A stretch of 64,000 nt of DNA from Aradus depressus (lineage: Eukaryota; Arthropoda; Insecta; Hemiptera; Aradidae), in the NCBI GenBank assembly GCA_963662175.1, contig OY759217.1, positions 46,910,108 to 46,974,107 on the forward strand, read 5' to 3'. Shown piece by piece: positions 24,601-33,500 of the stretch (position 1 is the stretch's first letter; each line of letters starts with the position of its first letter). The translations under genes and the position numbers were made by a program. The notes under the pieces are model-generated. The model saw nothing but the letters and a program-made list of their open reading frames with translations, did not search any database and was not told where the DNA came from.

Positions 24601-24858
24601 ATTCTTAAGGGGTAATGTTTAAGAATATGCCCTTAATGTCATTCAAATTATAAGTTTTCTCAAACATTGTAGGTGGATACATTAAATTTCTATTTTTAAT
24701 ACCATAATAAATCTAATTAAGTACCAGTGTCTTAATTAAGCTTGTTCTTTCAGGTTAGAGATGACATGGCCAAATCGGGGGTTGAACCATACGAGGACAC
24801 GATTGCACCGAAATACCTCAAAGGAAGGAGTAACTGCACATCACAGGAGCCTTTCTAG
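12239..24858 (+). CDS. Membrane dipeptidase (DPEP/renal dipeptidase family, M19), 5'-partial, 8 exons
   Basis: Zinc dipeptidase that hydrolyses dipeptides; relatives are secreted or GPI-anchored ectoenzymes. Exons: 12239-12371, 14976-15126, 16946-17015, 19434-19610, 22930-23014, 23523-23598, 24199-24337, 24754-24858. All junctions are GT-AG and phases agree, giving 311 residues. Landmarks in order: [19 protein letters not shown] with the bridging glutamate; [21 protein letters not shown] and [11 protein letters not shown] with the two zinc histidines; RRQVAG-type helix region; [11 protein letters not shown] with the active-site aspartate; [15 protein letters not shown]; and NLLRVL. The family's N-terminal HxD metal ligands (about 80-90 residues) are not in the window. 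The last exon ends NCTSQEPF then a stop, with no hydrophobic GPI tail; a donor-like site at 24952 and a possible exon at 26933 could give another C-terminus. Introns are filled with mobile elements. Assignment is secure; substrate is not. Confidence 0.9.
12648..12763. mobile_element. Short MITE-like inverted-repeat element
   Basis: About 116 bp in intron 1 with imperfect inverted ends: left GGGACCATCCATACATTACG, right 'cgtactttatggacggcccc' (near complement). The interior is rich in C with 'cgtcacaatgcgtcacac'. This resembles small palindromic elements common in animal genomes. No clear target duplication was seen. Confidence 0.55.
13046..13925 (-). mobile_element. hAT DNA transposon derivative with perfect 8-bp target duplication
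   Basis: The ends are inverted repeats TAGGGCTCGGATGTT (left) and AACATCCGAGCCCTA (right). ATAATTAC flanks both ends exactly (13038-13045 and 13926-13933); an 8-bp duplication is the hallmark of hAT elements. The 880-bp body is far shorter than an autonomous hAT and keeps only the C-terminal part of a transposase on the minus strand. It lies in intron 1 of the dipeptidase gene, in antisense. Confidence 0.92.
13281..13765 (-). pseudogene. hAT transposase C-terminal remnant
   Basis: Two overlapping minus-strand frames (13765-13523 and 13607-13281) together resemble the C-terminal half of a hAT transposase. The end reads [14 protein letters not shown], matching the start of the hAT dimerisation motif. 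The frames differ, so at least one frameshift is present, and the catalytic N-terminal portion is deleted. It has no coding capacity and is part of the 880-bp element. Confidence 0.75.
14107..14170 (+). repeat. Half copy of foldback repeat family P
   Basis: It contains 'tatgggagtactttcggtat' followed by 'tgctactatcttcagccatg'. The same sequence occurs near 21186 and 41462, where it forms inverted pairs, and near 31087 as another single arm. Family unknown. Confidence 0.6.
15330..15655 (+). mobile_element. tRNA-derived SINE (family A), full-length copy
   Basis: The head has GGTAGCTCAGTGGTATGCGT (A box region) and a decayed B box (GCGCGTTCCCAGGCC). The body has 'ttagtttattttatctggga', 'gtccttcggatgggacgtta', 'gtcgggctcatgtccaccag' and the 3' end 'gagtcataataactaa'. 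At about 326 bp it is the most complete copy in the window. No clear target duplication was found. Confidence 0.85.
15660..16229. other. Intronic AT-rich sequence
   Basis: Part of dipeptidase intron 2. No recognisable feature was found apart from short A/T repeats. Confidence 0.4.
16230..16515 (-). mobile_element. tRNA-derived SINE (family A), minus orientation
   Basis: It reads as the reverse complement of the family: 'tagttattatgcctcatgcc' (3' end), 'ctctggtggacatgagcccg', 'ggtaggggtctttaacgagt', 'ccatccaaaggacggcgtgc' and 'gcctcggccggctgtcc', with the tRNA head at the right. The open frame at 16160-16474 crosses this SINE and is not a gene. Confidence 0.82.
17109..17404 (+). mobile_element. 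tRNA-derived SINE (family A) with 9-bp target duplication
   Basis: It has a well-kept tRNA-like head (GGTAGCTCAGTGGTATG and B box GGTTCAAAACCC) and the standard family body with a deletion after 'aaataaacttaagcacg'. TATTCCATA lies directly before (17100-17108) and after (17405-17413). Confidence 0.88.
17420..18084. other. Intronic sequence between SINE and foldback element
   Basis: Dipeptidase intron 3. It starts with a T run near 17420; otherwise nothing was recognised. The 62-residue frame at 17945 runs into the foldback element and looks fortuitous. Confidence 0.35.
18085..18567. mobile_element. 483-bp foldback (long inverted repeat) element
   Basis: The left arm starts CTTCAGTCGATCGATTACTG and the right arm ends with its exact complement (CAGTAATCGATCGACTGAAG). 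The arms match for about 180 bases each with few differences, around a diverged centre near 18270-18360. No coding frame exists. The form suits a foldback MITE; a clear target duplication was not seen, so the superfamily is open. Confidence 0.85.
18594..18818 (-). mobile_element. tRNA-derived SINE (family B) with 11-13-bp target duplication
   Basis: On the minus strand it starts GGGGGCCATGGTGGCCGTGC, carries tRNA-like A and B boxes (B box GGGTTCGAATCCC), then a short body and a poly(A) tail, seen on the + strand as a run of T at 18594-18624. ACTAATTATAG flanks both sides (18583-18593 and 18819-18829), and the match may extend by TT. The head and body are unrelated to SINE family A. The long uninterrupted tail suggests a young insertion. 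Confidence 0.9.
18930..19215 (+). pseudogene. Non-LTR retrotransposon pol C-terminal remnant
   Basis: Two plus-strand frames give a degraded C-terminal segment of a LINE polyprotein. The first reads through [20 protein letters not shown] and RELLNMSR. The second, about 50 bases on, gives [20 protein letters not shown] followed by [10 protein letters not shown], a Cys/His cluster typical of the region after RNase H in R1/I-type LINEs. It is frameshifted and lacks the RT core. It lies in dipeptidase intron 3. Confidence 0.65.
19760..20428 (+). repeat. R-II repeat, long copy with several internal modules
   Basis: A near-complete R-II copy. The head is 'cgtcggtgtatcacaccgta' and 'cagaacgaattaatcaatta'; then three to four modules each contain 'cattcattac', a pyrimidine-rich block and 'gaaaattaataa'. 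The tail has a T run and 'acttcccctatacttcgtat'. The copies differ in module number, so the family expands and contracts internally. Confidence 0.62.
20429..21178. other. Intronic sequence, nothing recognised
   Basis: Dipeptidase intron 4. Overlapping short frames on both strands at 20454-20823 are mutual shadows with no recognisable motif. Confidence 0.35.
21179..21290. repeat. Perfect-type palindrome, foldback family P
   Basis: Two arms of about 52 bases face each other around a 4-base centre. The left arm reads 'cttttggtattgctaccatc' then 'ttcagccacgatttaataaa'; the right arm is its complement with few differences. The same arm sequence occurs near 14107, 31087 and 41462. Confidence 0.85.
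21803..22065 (+). pseudogene. 5'-truncated Jockey-clade ORF2 C-terminus
   Basis: A single open frame aligns with the last ~85 residues of the Jockey ORF2 at 6856-9551: here [20 protein letters not shown], there YYVSNITLHHDLNIPFLHEV. It ends with a matching basic block ([12 protein letters not shown]) and a stop at 22063-22065. Upstream pol sequence is absent. About 250 bases of 3' sequence follow, without a clear poly(A) tail. Confidence 0.8.
22488..22612 (+). repeat. R-II repeat fragment
   Basis: A short piece with 'cctcttataaaatttcatgt', 'tgatacattcatcacat' and a pyrimidine-rich block. It is truncated on both sides. Confidence 0.5.
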
Positions 24859-25596
24859 CCCGAGATTGATAAGGTATATAATGAGACATTCAGGAGATGC
24901 GTTGCAGTGGATGTCGCCTAGCAACGTCAGATTACAAAACGAAGTTGAACGGTGAGCCCCCTTAATTTTTTTAGAAGGAATCAATTTTTCTGCGCATGCA
25001 ACCAGACACTACGCACGCTAACTTTGTTCATTGCAGATATCAATTCTGATTTTTTGGAGAATTTATGTGAAAAAAAATGGTTTATATACGTATATACGTC
25101 TGTGCACCAGACATGATCCTAGGCCAAAGATTTTAATGGAAAATTTATGCGAAAGAAAAGTTTTCACCTAAATTCGTCAGCATGCGTAACGCCTGGGTGG
25201 ATGCCCAGAAAAATATTATGAACTTCATTTTGGATTCCTCATAAAAAATTAAGGCGGAATCAACGTTAAACATTTTTTCGTTACCTGAACACGCTGTAGC
25301 GTATTTCGTGAATGACCCAGTTTTAAAACAAAGAGAATATACAATTTTATTTTATAAATATATATTTTATTTACAAAAACAAGACATTTTCTTATATTAC
25401 ATGAACCTAATCAACGAAATATTAGCCTTACATAAATCCCAGCGCCTCCACGGACACACGGGGAAAAAATATATAGATATCAATTAATTATATCATAACA
25501 AAACCCTGAATACTCTCCCTTATTAAATGAAACTTCTCTCTTGTTGAAGAGAATTCGTAAGATATAAGAAGCGCTAGGTGACTTGAACACATGTGC
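24859..25596. other. 3' flank of the dipeptidase gene
   Basis: Just after the stop codon, other frames stay open to about 24950 and end at a donor-like GGTGAGCC (GT at 24952). After that the sequence is AT-rich with no recognisable gene. A segment at 25505-25596 repeats sequence seen at about 4020-4105. Confidence 0.4.
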
Positions 25597-25890
25597 TACG
25601 TGTGGGTAGTTCAGAGGTCAAGTGCTTGCCAACTGAGCTAAAGATCCCGGGTACGAAATTCTGGTGAAAAAACCTTCAATATCTCGTCATTCGGATGAGA
25701 CGTTGAGCGCTGGTTCCGAGCCTATACAATTTCTCGGTACTCTTTTAATAAAGTGCCCTTACCCTAGCTAAACCTGGATTGGCAAAATTTAGGACTCTTA
25801 CAGTAGAGTCGAGCTCATGTTCACCAGAGCAACGAATGAGCGCTCTGGTATCAGGCCACAAGACCTCTTAGTAAAAATATCATGAGCCCC
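25597..25890 (+). mobile_element. Diverged tRNA-derived SINE (family A)
   Basis: The order of family motifs is kept but decayed: 'gggtagttcagaggtcaagt', 'gatcccgggtacgaaattct', 'cgtcattcggatgagacgtt', 'ggcaaaatttaggactctta' and 'gagctcatgttcaccagagc'. It is an older insertion than the copies with target duplications. Confidence 0.72.
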
Positions 25891-26880
25891 AGAAACAAAC
25901 AAAACAACTTGCAGAGAGACATAAAAGATTCGAACAGCTAACAACTTTTTTACTAATAAAACAGCACTATTATTTCCAGTTAATACTAAATGTATAATCA
26001 TATACAAACAAAAACAAAAAAAAAAAATTGATGGTTTACCAATATACTGTATATAAGTATACTTTGTGAAGCTCCATTCTAGGAATAAATAATGAAGAAA
26101 TAAGTAAAAAAAAAACTGGGTATATTTTCAATAAAATTGTATAAACTGAACTTAGTTACTTTGCAACATGGAGAAGCTAGCTTGTATATTATTTAGTGTA
26201 TATTATTTGATAATGCTTGGCATCACTACCCCATGAAAATAATGGAAACATTATTTATCATTCATTACATTATTATATTATCTCAGTTTTCTTTTAAATA
26301 AATAAGGAAACATGAAAAGTTATTATTTTACTACAGATTATATATTAATTTTCATATGTGCTTCATGATCAGTGCTCTGTTATTTTTTTTTCAAAATACA
26401 AAATTAATTTTCAAACATTTCAAATAAGGAGTAGCTCAATTTTGATTGAAAAATAAATAAATAGTAAACTAAAATGACTAAAAAACTTGACTTTATAAAC
26501 ATAATCTCTGACACTTTCAAAGGAGAAATGGAAACTATTTCTAGATTATGAACCATGTTATATCCCGAAATTCAAAGTCAGTCGGTTGTGTGAGGACGCA
26601 GGTTCTAAGGGTAATCTGTCGTCGGGTGACAGTGTACAGTATATGCTAACCGTGAGGATTCGCTAACCATGTTCCAACTTCCTATTACGAACGCACCCTA
26701 ATATAAAAATCAGTATGTATAGGAAGAAGCAAATTATAATTTCACAACATAACGGATAGAAGAGTACGATGAAAGTATGGTCATTAGAGTGAGCTGAAAG
26801 AAACGAAAATAGATATTTTTTTAATAGAAGACCCGCCAAAATATCTCTTATAGTAAACTGAAGTTACTTTTTGATTTATT
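25891..26880. other. AT-rich spacer, nothing recognised
   Basis: No gene or known repeat was seen in this stretch between the two convergent host genes. Confidence 0.4.
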
Positions 26881-26914
26881 GTTAGGAGATTATTAGTTCT
26901 AATAATCTCCTAAC
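26881..26914. repeat. Perfect 16-bp hairpin
   Basis: GTTAGGAGATTATTAG is followed by two bases and its exact complement CTAATAATCTCCTAAC. The hairpin lies 18 bases before a candidate exon. It may be a tiny foldback insertion. Confidence 0.8.
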
Positions 26915-26932
26915 TATATTATATTAATACAG

Positions 26933-27003
26933 TTACGTAGACGCTACGCTGCGCTCCCAGAAGTCGTGGGATGAGGGCTGCGAACTAGCAGTACTCGTCA
27001 TGG
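26933..27003 (+). other. Candidate alternative terminal or internal exon of the dipeptidase gene
   Basis: 71 bases lie between an AG acceptor (after 'atattaatac') and a strong donor GGGTAAGT. One frame gives YVDATLRSQKSWDEGCELAV then LVMG with no stop; read past the donor it continues into a short hydrophobic stretch before a stop. It could follow the donor at 24952, but the known dipeptidase frame stops before that donor, so it would need a different frame or splice form. Base composition is richer in G and C than the surrounding sequence. Weak evidence only. Confidence 0.3.
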
Positions 27004-27529
27004 GTAAGTTAGCCCTACTCTTTATTTTATATAAACTAAAGTTTGCTAATATAGTAAGCTGAATGTCTGCAAAATTAGACAAATTCGTAGTTCATCTCCT
27101 CTCCAGCGAATATTTACAAAATTGCCTTCTTAAGTACCATTCCATATCGTATCGCCCAATTGTCTAAACTTCATCACTCAGATTATGATTTATCTTCTGT
27201 AATATGTATTTAATAAAAAAAATTAAAAAAAAGATACAAGTACTTATAACATTTTTGTATAATATATCAAACTAAAGCTCTATTCAAGATCTGCTCAGCC
27301 TAATGTACATTCGGCCGCCAAAAACTGATATGGGGGACTTTTTGGGACTCTTATACCATAAGCATTATTTTTCCATTTCTCATCCGAAAAGGAACAAAAA
27401 AATTCTACACATAATTCATTTTCTTGTAAAGAATACAAATTCTTCCTAAAAGAATCTTTTAAAAACAAAAAAACAATGGTTTTAAAATTTTGGCACAATA
27501 CAAAGAACATTGTTATAAAGATTTACATC

Positions 27530-30500
27530 TCAATGATGAATGTTTTCATCGGAGTCGGAACTATTGTCAATATCATCAAGGTACTCCTCATCTTCGTCTT
27601 CATTGTCCTTGTCTTCATCCTCATCCTGTACGGTCCAGTAGTGGGCTCGTCCCTCCTCACCTCCGTAGATCAGATCTTCGTCTTCTTCATCTGAGGACAG
27701 CTCCTCACTCGGGCATTCTCCTAAAGAAAAGAACATCTCCTTAGATATACTAAAATGAAAAATCAAGAAAAAATCCATCTATTTCCACAGATTTGTCTGA
27801 AAATCAATGAAAAATGTTATTCAGACACTTTTCAGTCCTCAAATAACATTTCCCTCGATATATTGATTCTATTGTGTCCACGCGACTTTTTTCCCCCATT
27901 TTTGGATTCAGGGGATCGGAAAATCTGAAATTCCGGGGAAAAACACAAATCGAATTGTTGACCGTAACTCTGTCTGTACTACAATAGCTGTAGAAGAGAA
28001 AACCTATTTGAATGAGCTGATTTAGCGTCATGACCTCCTTTTTTCTCGATTCGCGGCTGGTTTTTTGCCTTCCTAAGTTTCTTAGTGGCCATCAGTTGGG
28101 GGTATAAACTTGATTTTTTCCTCGTAAGGTAAAATGTTAAGTAAGCTTCATTTCGACTTATCACAATGAAGTAGGCGAATTGAAACAGTAAAATCTATTA
28201 TACAACTCACTGTTGACGTCTTCCCGAATCCTATAGAATAACATTCTCATGTCTATTTACTCTATTTTGGATTAATAATCCTTATACTGCAGAAAAAAAT
28301 ATTTTCATATATTTTCTTCTCATATCCCTGGTATTTTTTTTTTTTTTTAAAGTATATCTTACAAGTATGCTGACTACTTACCTAAGCTAATGTTTTTCAA
28401 TTTCAAAGCCAACCTCGTGTCGTCCTCTTCATCGAAACTAAAAAATAAAAATAAAACAGTAAGATATTAACAATAAAACTGAGATGTTATAATAACAATA
28501 CCTAGCAGATCAATGGATCATTGACCTCAAGAATATAACAAAAAAATGGAATATATTTCATGATTTAATAAAGCAGTGCATTCATAATTAAAGGTTTCAG
28601 TTGATATAATCAATTGTTTTGACGATATGTTTATAAATATATACAGATCCCCCAAATTTAACATTTTGCTCATACTCAAAGAATCAGAGTAATATTAGAA
28701 ATATACTTATAATCAAGTTGAAAACAAAATAAAGGAAAACAATGTTTGAACGCCAATGCTCTACGGCAAATATAAGTTTAAAAAAAAAGAAAAACTTATA
28801 TTTAAAATTAAAATTTTATTGCAAGCAATGAAATAAGGAATAAATAAAAACAAATACGCTAGGGAAATATAAGAACAAAAACATTTCAAATATTTAATAC
28901 AAACAAATTTAAAACATAAAACAATAAATACAAAATGTACCTAGTAGAAAAAAATAGTCGGTGAATCACAGGCTAATTACATTCCTCGCAGGAATTAATC
29001 AATTACGTTTTGCTCTCCCTGTCAAGCCATTTGGAGTAAAACTCAATGTTTGACTTACATAGGGGCTTCTGAATCATAATAATAAATTTTGTGTCGATAC
29101 ATTCATTACATCGGCAGTTACCAGGGTTTTTAAGTTGATTCCCTCCTTCCTTTCGACCGATATTGCTGGAAAATTAATAGGTGGCATCCTGATGGGTTTT
29201 TGAATTTAAATATAAAATTTCATGTAGGTACATTCAATATATGGACAGTTATTGGGATTTTTGAGTTGAGCCCCCCCCCCCCCCCCCCCCTTCCCCTTCA
29301 GCTGATTCCGCTGAAAGTTACTATGTGTCGTCATTATACGATTTGAATTATATATTAGAGTTTTTGTGTTAGGCCTCCCCCTCCTTCCCTTAGGCCGATT
29401 TGGCTAAACGTCAATAGAAGTCGTTCTTAGAGGGTACTGGATACACACATATAAAATTTCGTGTCGACACATTCATTCTATCGAGAGTTGTGTTCACAGA
29501 CACACAGACAGATTTTTTTTTTTCATTCTTGATATCAGGAGGTTGGAAAACTTGAAATTCCGTTGAAAACGTCGCATCGAATTTTTGACCGATTACACAA
29601 CTTCGTCTATGCTTCGAATAATTGAGGAAGTAAAAAATAAGTAATGAATAAATAAAGGAATATTATTCACCTCATATAAAAACTTTGTCGACGAAATCTG
29701 CGCTTTTGAGAAATTTGACCCGAAACGTTTTTCAGTCCTTGTCACCAAAATTCCTAAAAAGGTCGTTTCAAGGAGCTCGTTAAATTCTTTAGAACGATGT
29801 GCTGACTACTGAATTTGGAAGATTATTCCTTGACATAAAACGAGGTTCAAACATCCAAGTTGAAATAGTGTTACCCTGAAAGTTCATCTTCGTCAGGATA
29901 GTCATTGCGCCAGTTGTTCTCATCGTTGGAATCGTCCTCGTCGTCCATGGGCACCTCTTCATCGTCCTGAGGAAGGTACTCCGCAAACAGGCTCTCGTCA
30001 ACTGCATGCGCACTGCAAATAAATGCATATATTTAGTCAGATTTTAACAAATTATGAAGATAACGATTGATAATTTTAGTAATACATGAACGGATAAGAA
30101 TGTCACTTAAAAACATAAATAACAGATCAGTTGAGTGTTAGGACAAGAAGGACGTTCTGCAACATAAACCCGGCAATCTTACATAAAGCACAACCATATT
30201 ATTGTACCGCTACAATGCGAGCCTGTGTGTTCAACAACCAACCTATCCTAACTGTTGATCGAAAGCTCTTCAACTGAATTTTAGACATCAAGAATTCAAA
30301 TTTCGAAAAAGTGATCAGCATATGATAAACTGTGATGTTAACAACTTCTAAGTGCAGAACATATGTATTTAGTTGATGGTGACTTTTATTCCATATACAT
30401 ATCATAACATCTCATACATAATACATTTTGGTAATGTTTATTATTGATGTGTAAACATCTTAGATCTCGGTAGGGACTATGTCACAGCGTAAGTCTTGTT

Positions 30501-33500
30501 GATGTGCATGCGTGTAAGTGGGTGTGTGTCGGACGGTTGCGCGCGCAGCGCACACACTCAACTACACACTTCTTTATCTGTGATGGGAACTGTTTTGGAG
30601 CATTTATACGTTTATGGAATAAGAAAGTGAAACAATAAAACAACTCTAAAAAACATTGATTAGATATAACATGACAGATAATACATAACATTGTATTTTT
30701 ACATTATTGATCATATTTACCCTTGTAGTGAATTTAACTAAAATATCAATATTACGAACTATAAAATGATTTTTCGGTAAGAAACTTTTACGTTAAGATG
30801 ATTTGATAGCTTAAATTTGTCACAATAAATACAATTTGTGGTAAAAGAAAATAATATAGCAGTGTAAATCGAAAAAAATATAATATATAATATTTCAATA
30901 TATTATTATATGATATTATATAATATTCTTATTAATATATAATAATAAAGTTTCTTTTATTTATGTTCGAATATTTACTATCATTTACACAATCATTTGG
31001 TACTCCAGAAAAAAAAAAACTATTGACCTTGTTGAATAAACGTCGAAATCGTACATCAGAAAAGGTATGTTTTTTGTCTATTTCACAAAATGTATGGGAG
31101 TACTTTCGGTATTGCTACCATCTTCAAGTCACGACTTAACAAATACTAAATGGAAGTTCTATAAGTTTACAATCCACACTGTCCTTTTTCAGTCCCCACA
31201 GGGAAAAACTTTAAAAACATGGAAAATATTTAAAATAGAATTTCCTCTCAAATTGAAATCTTAATTATAAAACGAACATTTGAAATAAAGTACAAATATA
31301 TATGTATATATGAAATAAATCAAAGGTAACAATAATAAATATATGAATAAAAATATACAGCTTTGAGAAAGAAAGTACATATACAGAGAGACTCGAGGAC
31401 TATATTATTGGCGATAAAGGGGGTGAATATTTGAGATTGGTCTGATCGTTCGTACAATTTCATTTTGTAGTGCTCTGTTTATTTCCAGTTGTTCCAGTGA
31501 GTTGAGTAATGTACCTTTGTAACAAAATGATTGGATTGTATGTCTGTATTTATGTCAAAATGATTTTCGTTTTAGTTGATGTGTTGTACGAAAATTGATT
31601 TTACTGAGTTGTATAATACAACATACGTTTTTCTTTATTTTTTATTAAGTGTTTCACAATATCTCAGCAGAAGTCTCACTTCCAATGTATCCTGCGATGT
31701 CTACATCTGAATTGCCTCTTCTCCGCTATTTACTACCTTTTTAAATAAAACTATAATTGTGATCATCTATTTCCTTTATGCTGAATCGAGATAAGACTCT
31801 ACATGAGACAATACCTGAGCATGTTCTCCATTTGGAGATCATCGAAGTCGCCATCTTTGCAGTAGTACAGATCGTAGACATACTCCTCTTCTGTGCGGGG
31901 CGGCTCAACCTCCTGTTAGAAAACAATAACGTCATTAGTATATGAATGTTATTATAATGAATGACATCTAATAAAATAACACCACTAAGAACTAACTGTA
32001 TTTAAACGAAATAAACTCTATTCAAAACTAAAAAATACGTCAGTAAATCACGGGCATTCTCTAACGTGAATGAATTGGGCCAATATTTTACAGAACATAT
32101 TCTGCATAGAATAAACGCGTACACTACAAGGAATATTATACAAACCTAACAGTTAGTATAGTTTTATTTTCTGTTTCAGGAGAACTTACTTGGAGACTAC
32201 TTAAGTCCGTGGGTGCCTCACTGAGGCGGGTCTGACCAAGTGTTGGAGGACGGTTCTCTATGTGGACCACGGTCAGGGTTCTGGGGAGGCCTTCATCACC
32301 TTCGGAGATAGCACAAGAAACAAGATCCACATCTCGGTAGCAGTTGATCACCTGACAACATCATACTGAAAGTTACATTGACTGAAATACAAGGTGTAAC
32401 CAATGAGAATACACTAGCTTAGCATCTGATAAAAACGTTTAAATTCCGTAAATATATATGTTTATAAAAGCGCAAACTTTTTAAAAGTATAAATATGCTT
32501 AATGTTCTCTGGCTTATTTTGTTGACCACAGGAATGTTAATAACCAGATACTAAAAAACTGAGAGAAACTGTATTTCTGGGCTTCTTTGAAGGACAATTT
32601 AATTATTTTTAATTTAATTATTCAATTTATTTTTTACATATAGTTATTCCACTGTACATACCAGAGCAAACAAAAAAAAAATACATTGGAATTAATCTGC
32701 CAAAAAAACTAGGACTATGGACATATAGTGTGACCGAGTCAAGAAACTGAATATAAGCTGAAGGACTATTTTTCAAAGCTCAAATCGTAGTAAAATGGCG
32801 TATCTAGGAAACATTGGAAAAGAAGTCGGTGAATCGCCACCAATGTACCTACTTCCCCAGCTCGAATTAAATAACTGATTTACATAGGGCCTTCTGAATC
32901 CTCATAATATATTTTGTATCGATATATTCATTGGTTTTCAAAGACAGACAAATTTTTTTTTGTTTTTTCATTTTTTGAATCAATAAAATATGAATTTCCG
33001 GTAAAAAATCAACATCGACTCTCTGACCGATTACATAACTTTCTATACTCTTCTCTCTATACTTCGCATGGCTGGGGAAATAATAAATAAATAAAACTCA
33101 ACTAACACTCAAACTCGGACCGTGAACAACGCATCCGATCGTATCTGAACAGTGTTGAGTTTATAAAAAAAGATGGCTAAAACTGTGTGTGTGATCAGAA
33201 AATGGAAACTTGACAAGTTTGTTGTTTTACTAGACTGCGGATGTGAGACTGAGTGACTATAAAAATAAGGATGTAAGGGACTCGGTTGTACTTAAGGGGA
33301 TGTGAAAAGACTGAAAAGGCCTAATATAAGGGCCAGATGACACTTTGAAAAGGCCTAATATAAGGGCCAGATGACATTTTGAAAAAGATAGAACTTAGTT
33401 CCAGGCGAGAACTTGGAAATATTAAATCGTCAGTAGCTGTAGGATCATCTTCCAATGATATTTATGTATCTAAATTGGCGAGGTTCGAGATCTCGAATCG

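Noticed and set aside
24761..24955. 64-residue frame overlapping the dipeptidase last exon
   Set aside because: It is in a different frame from the dipeptidase, which continues in phase from the previous exon to its stop at 24858; kept only as a hint of an alternative splice donor at 24952.
27490..27744. Plus-strand frames opposite the IWR1 last exon
   Set aside because: Antisense shadows of the acidic C-terminus of IWR1.
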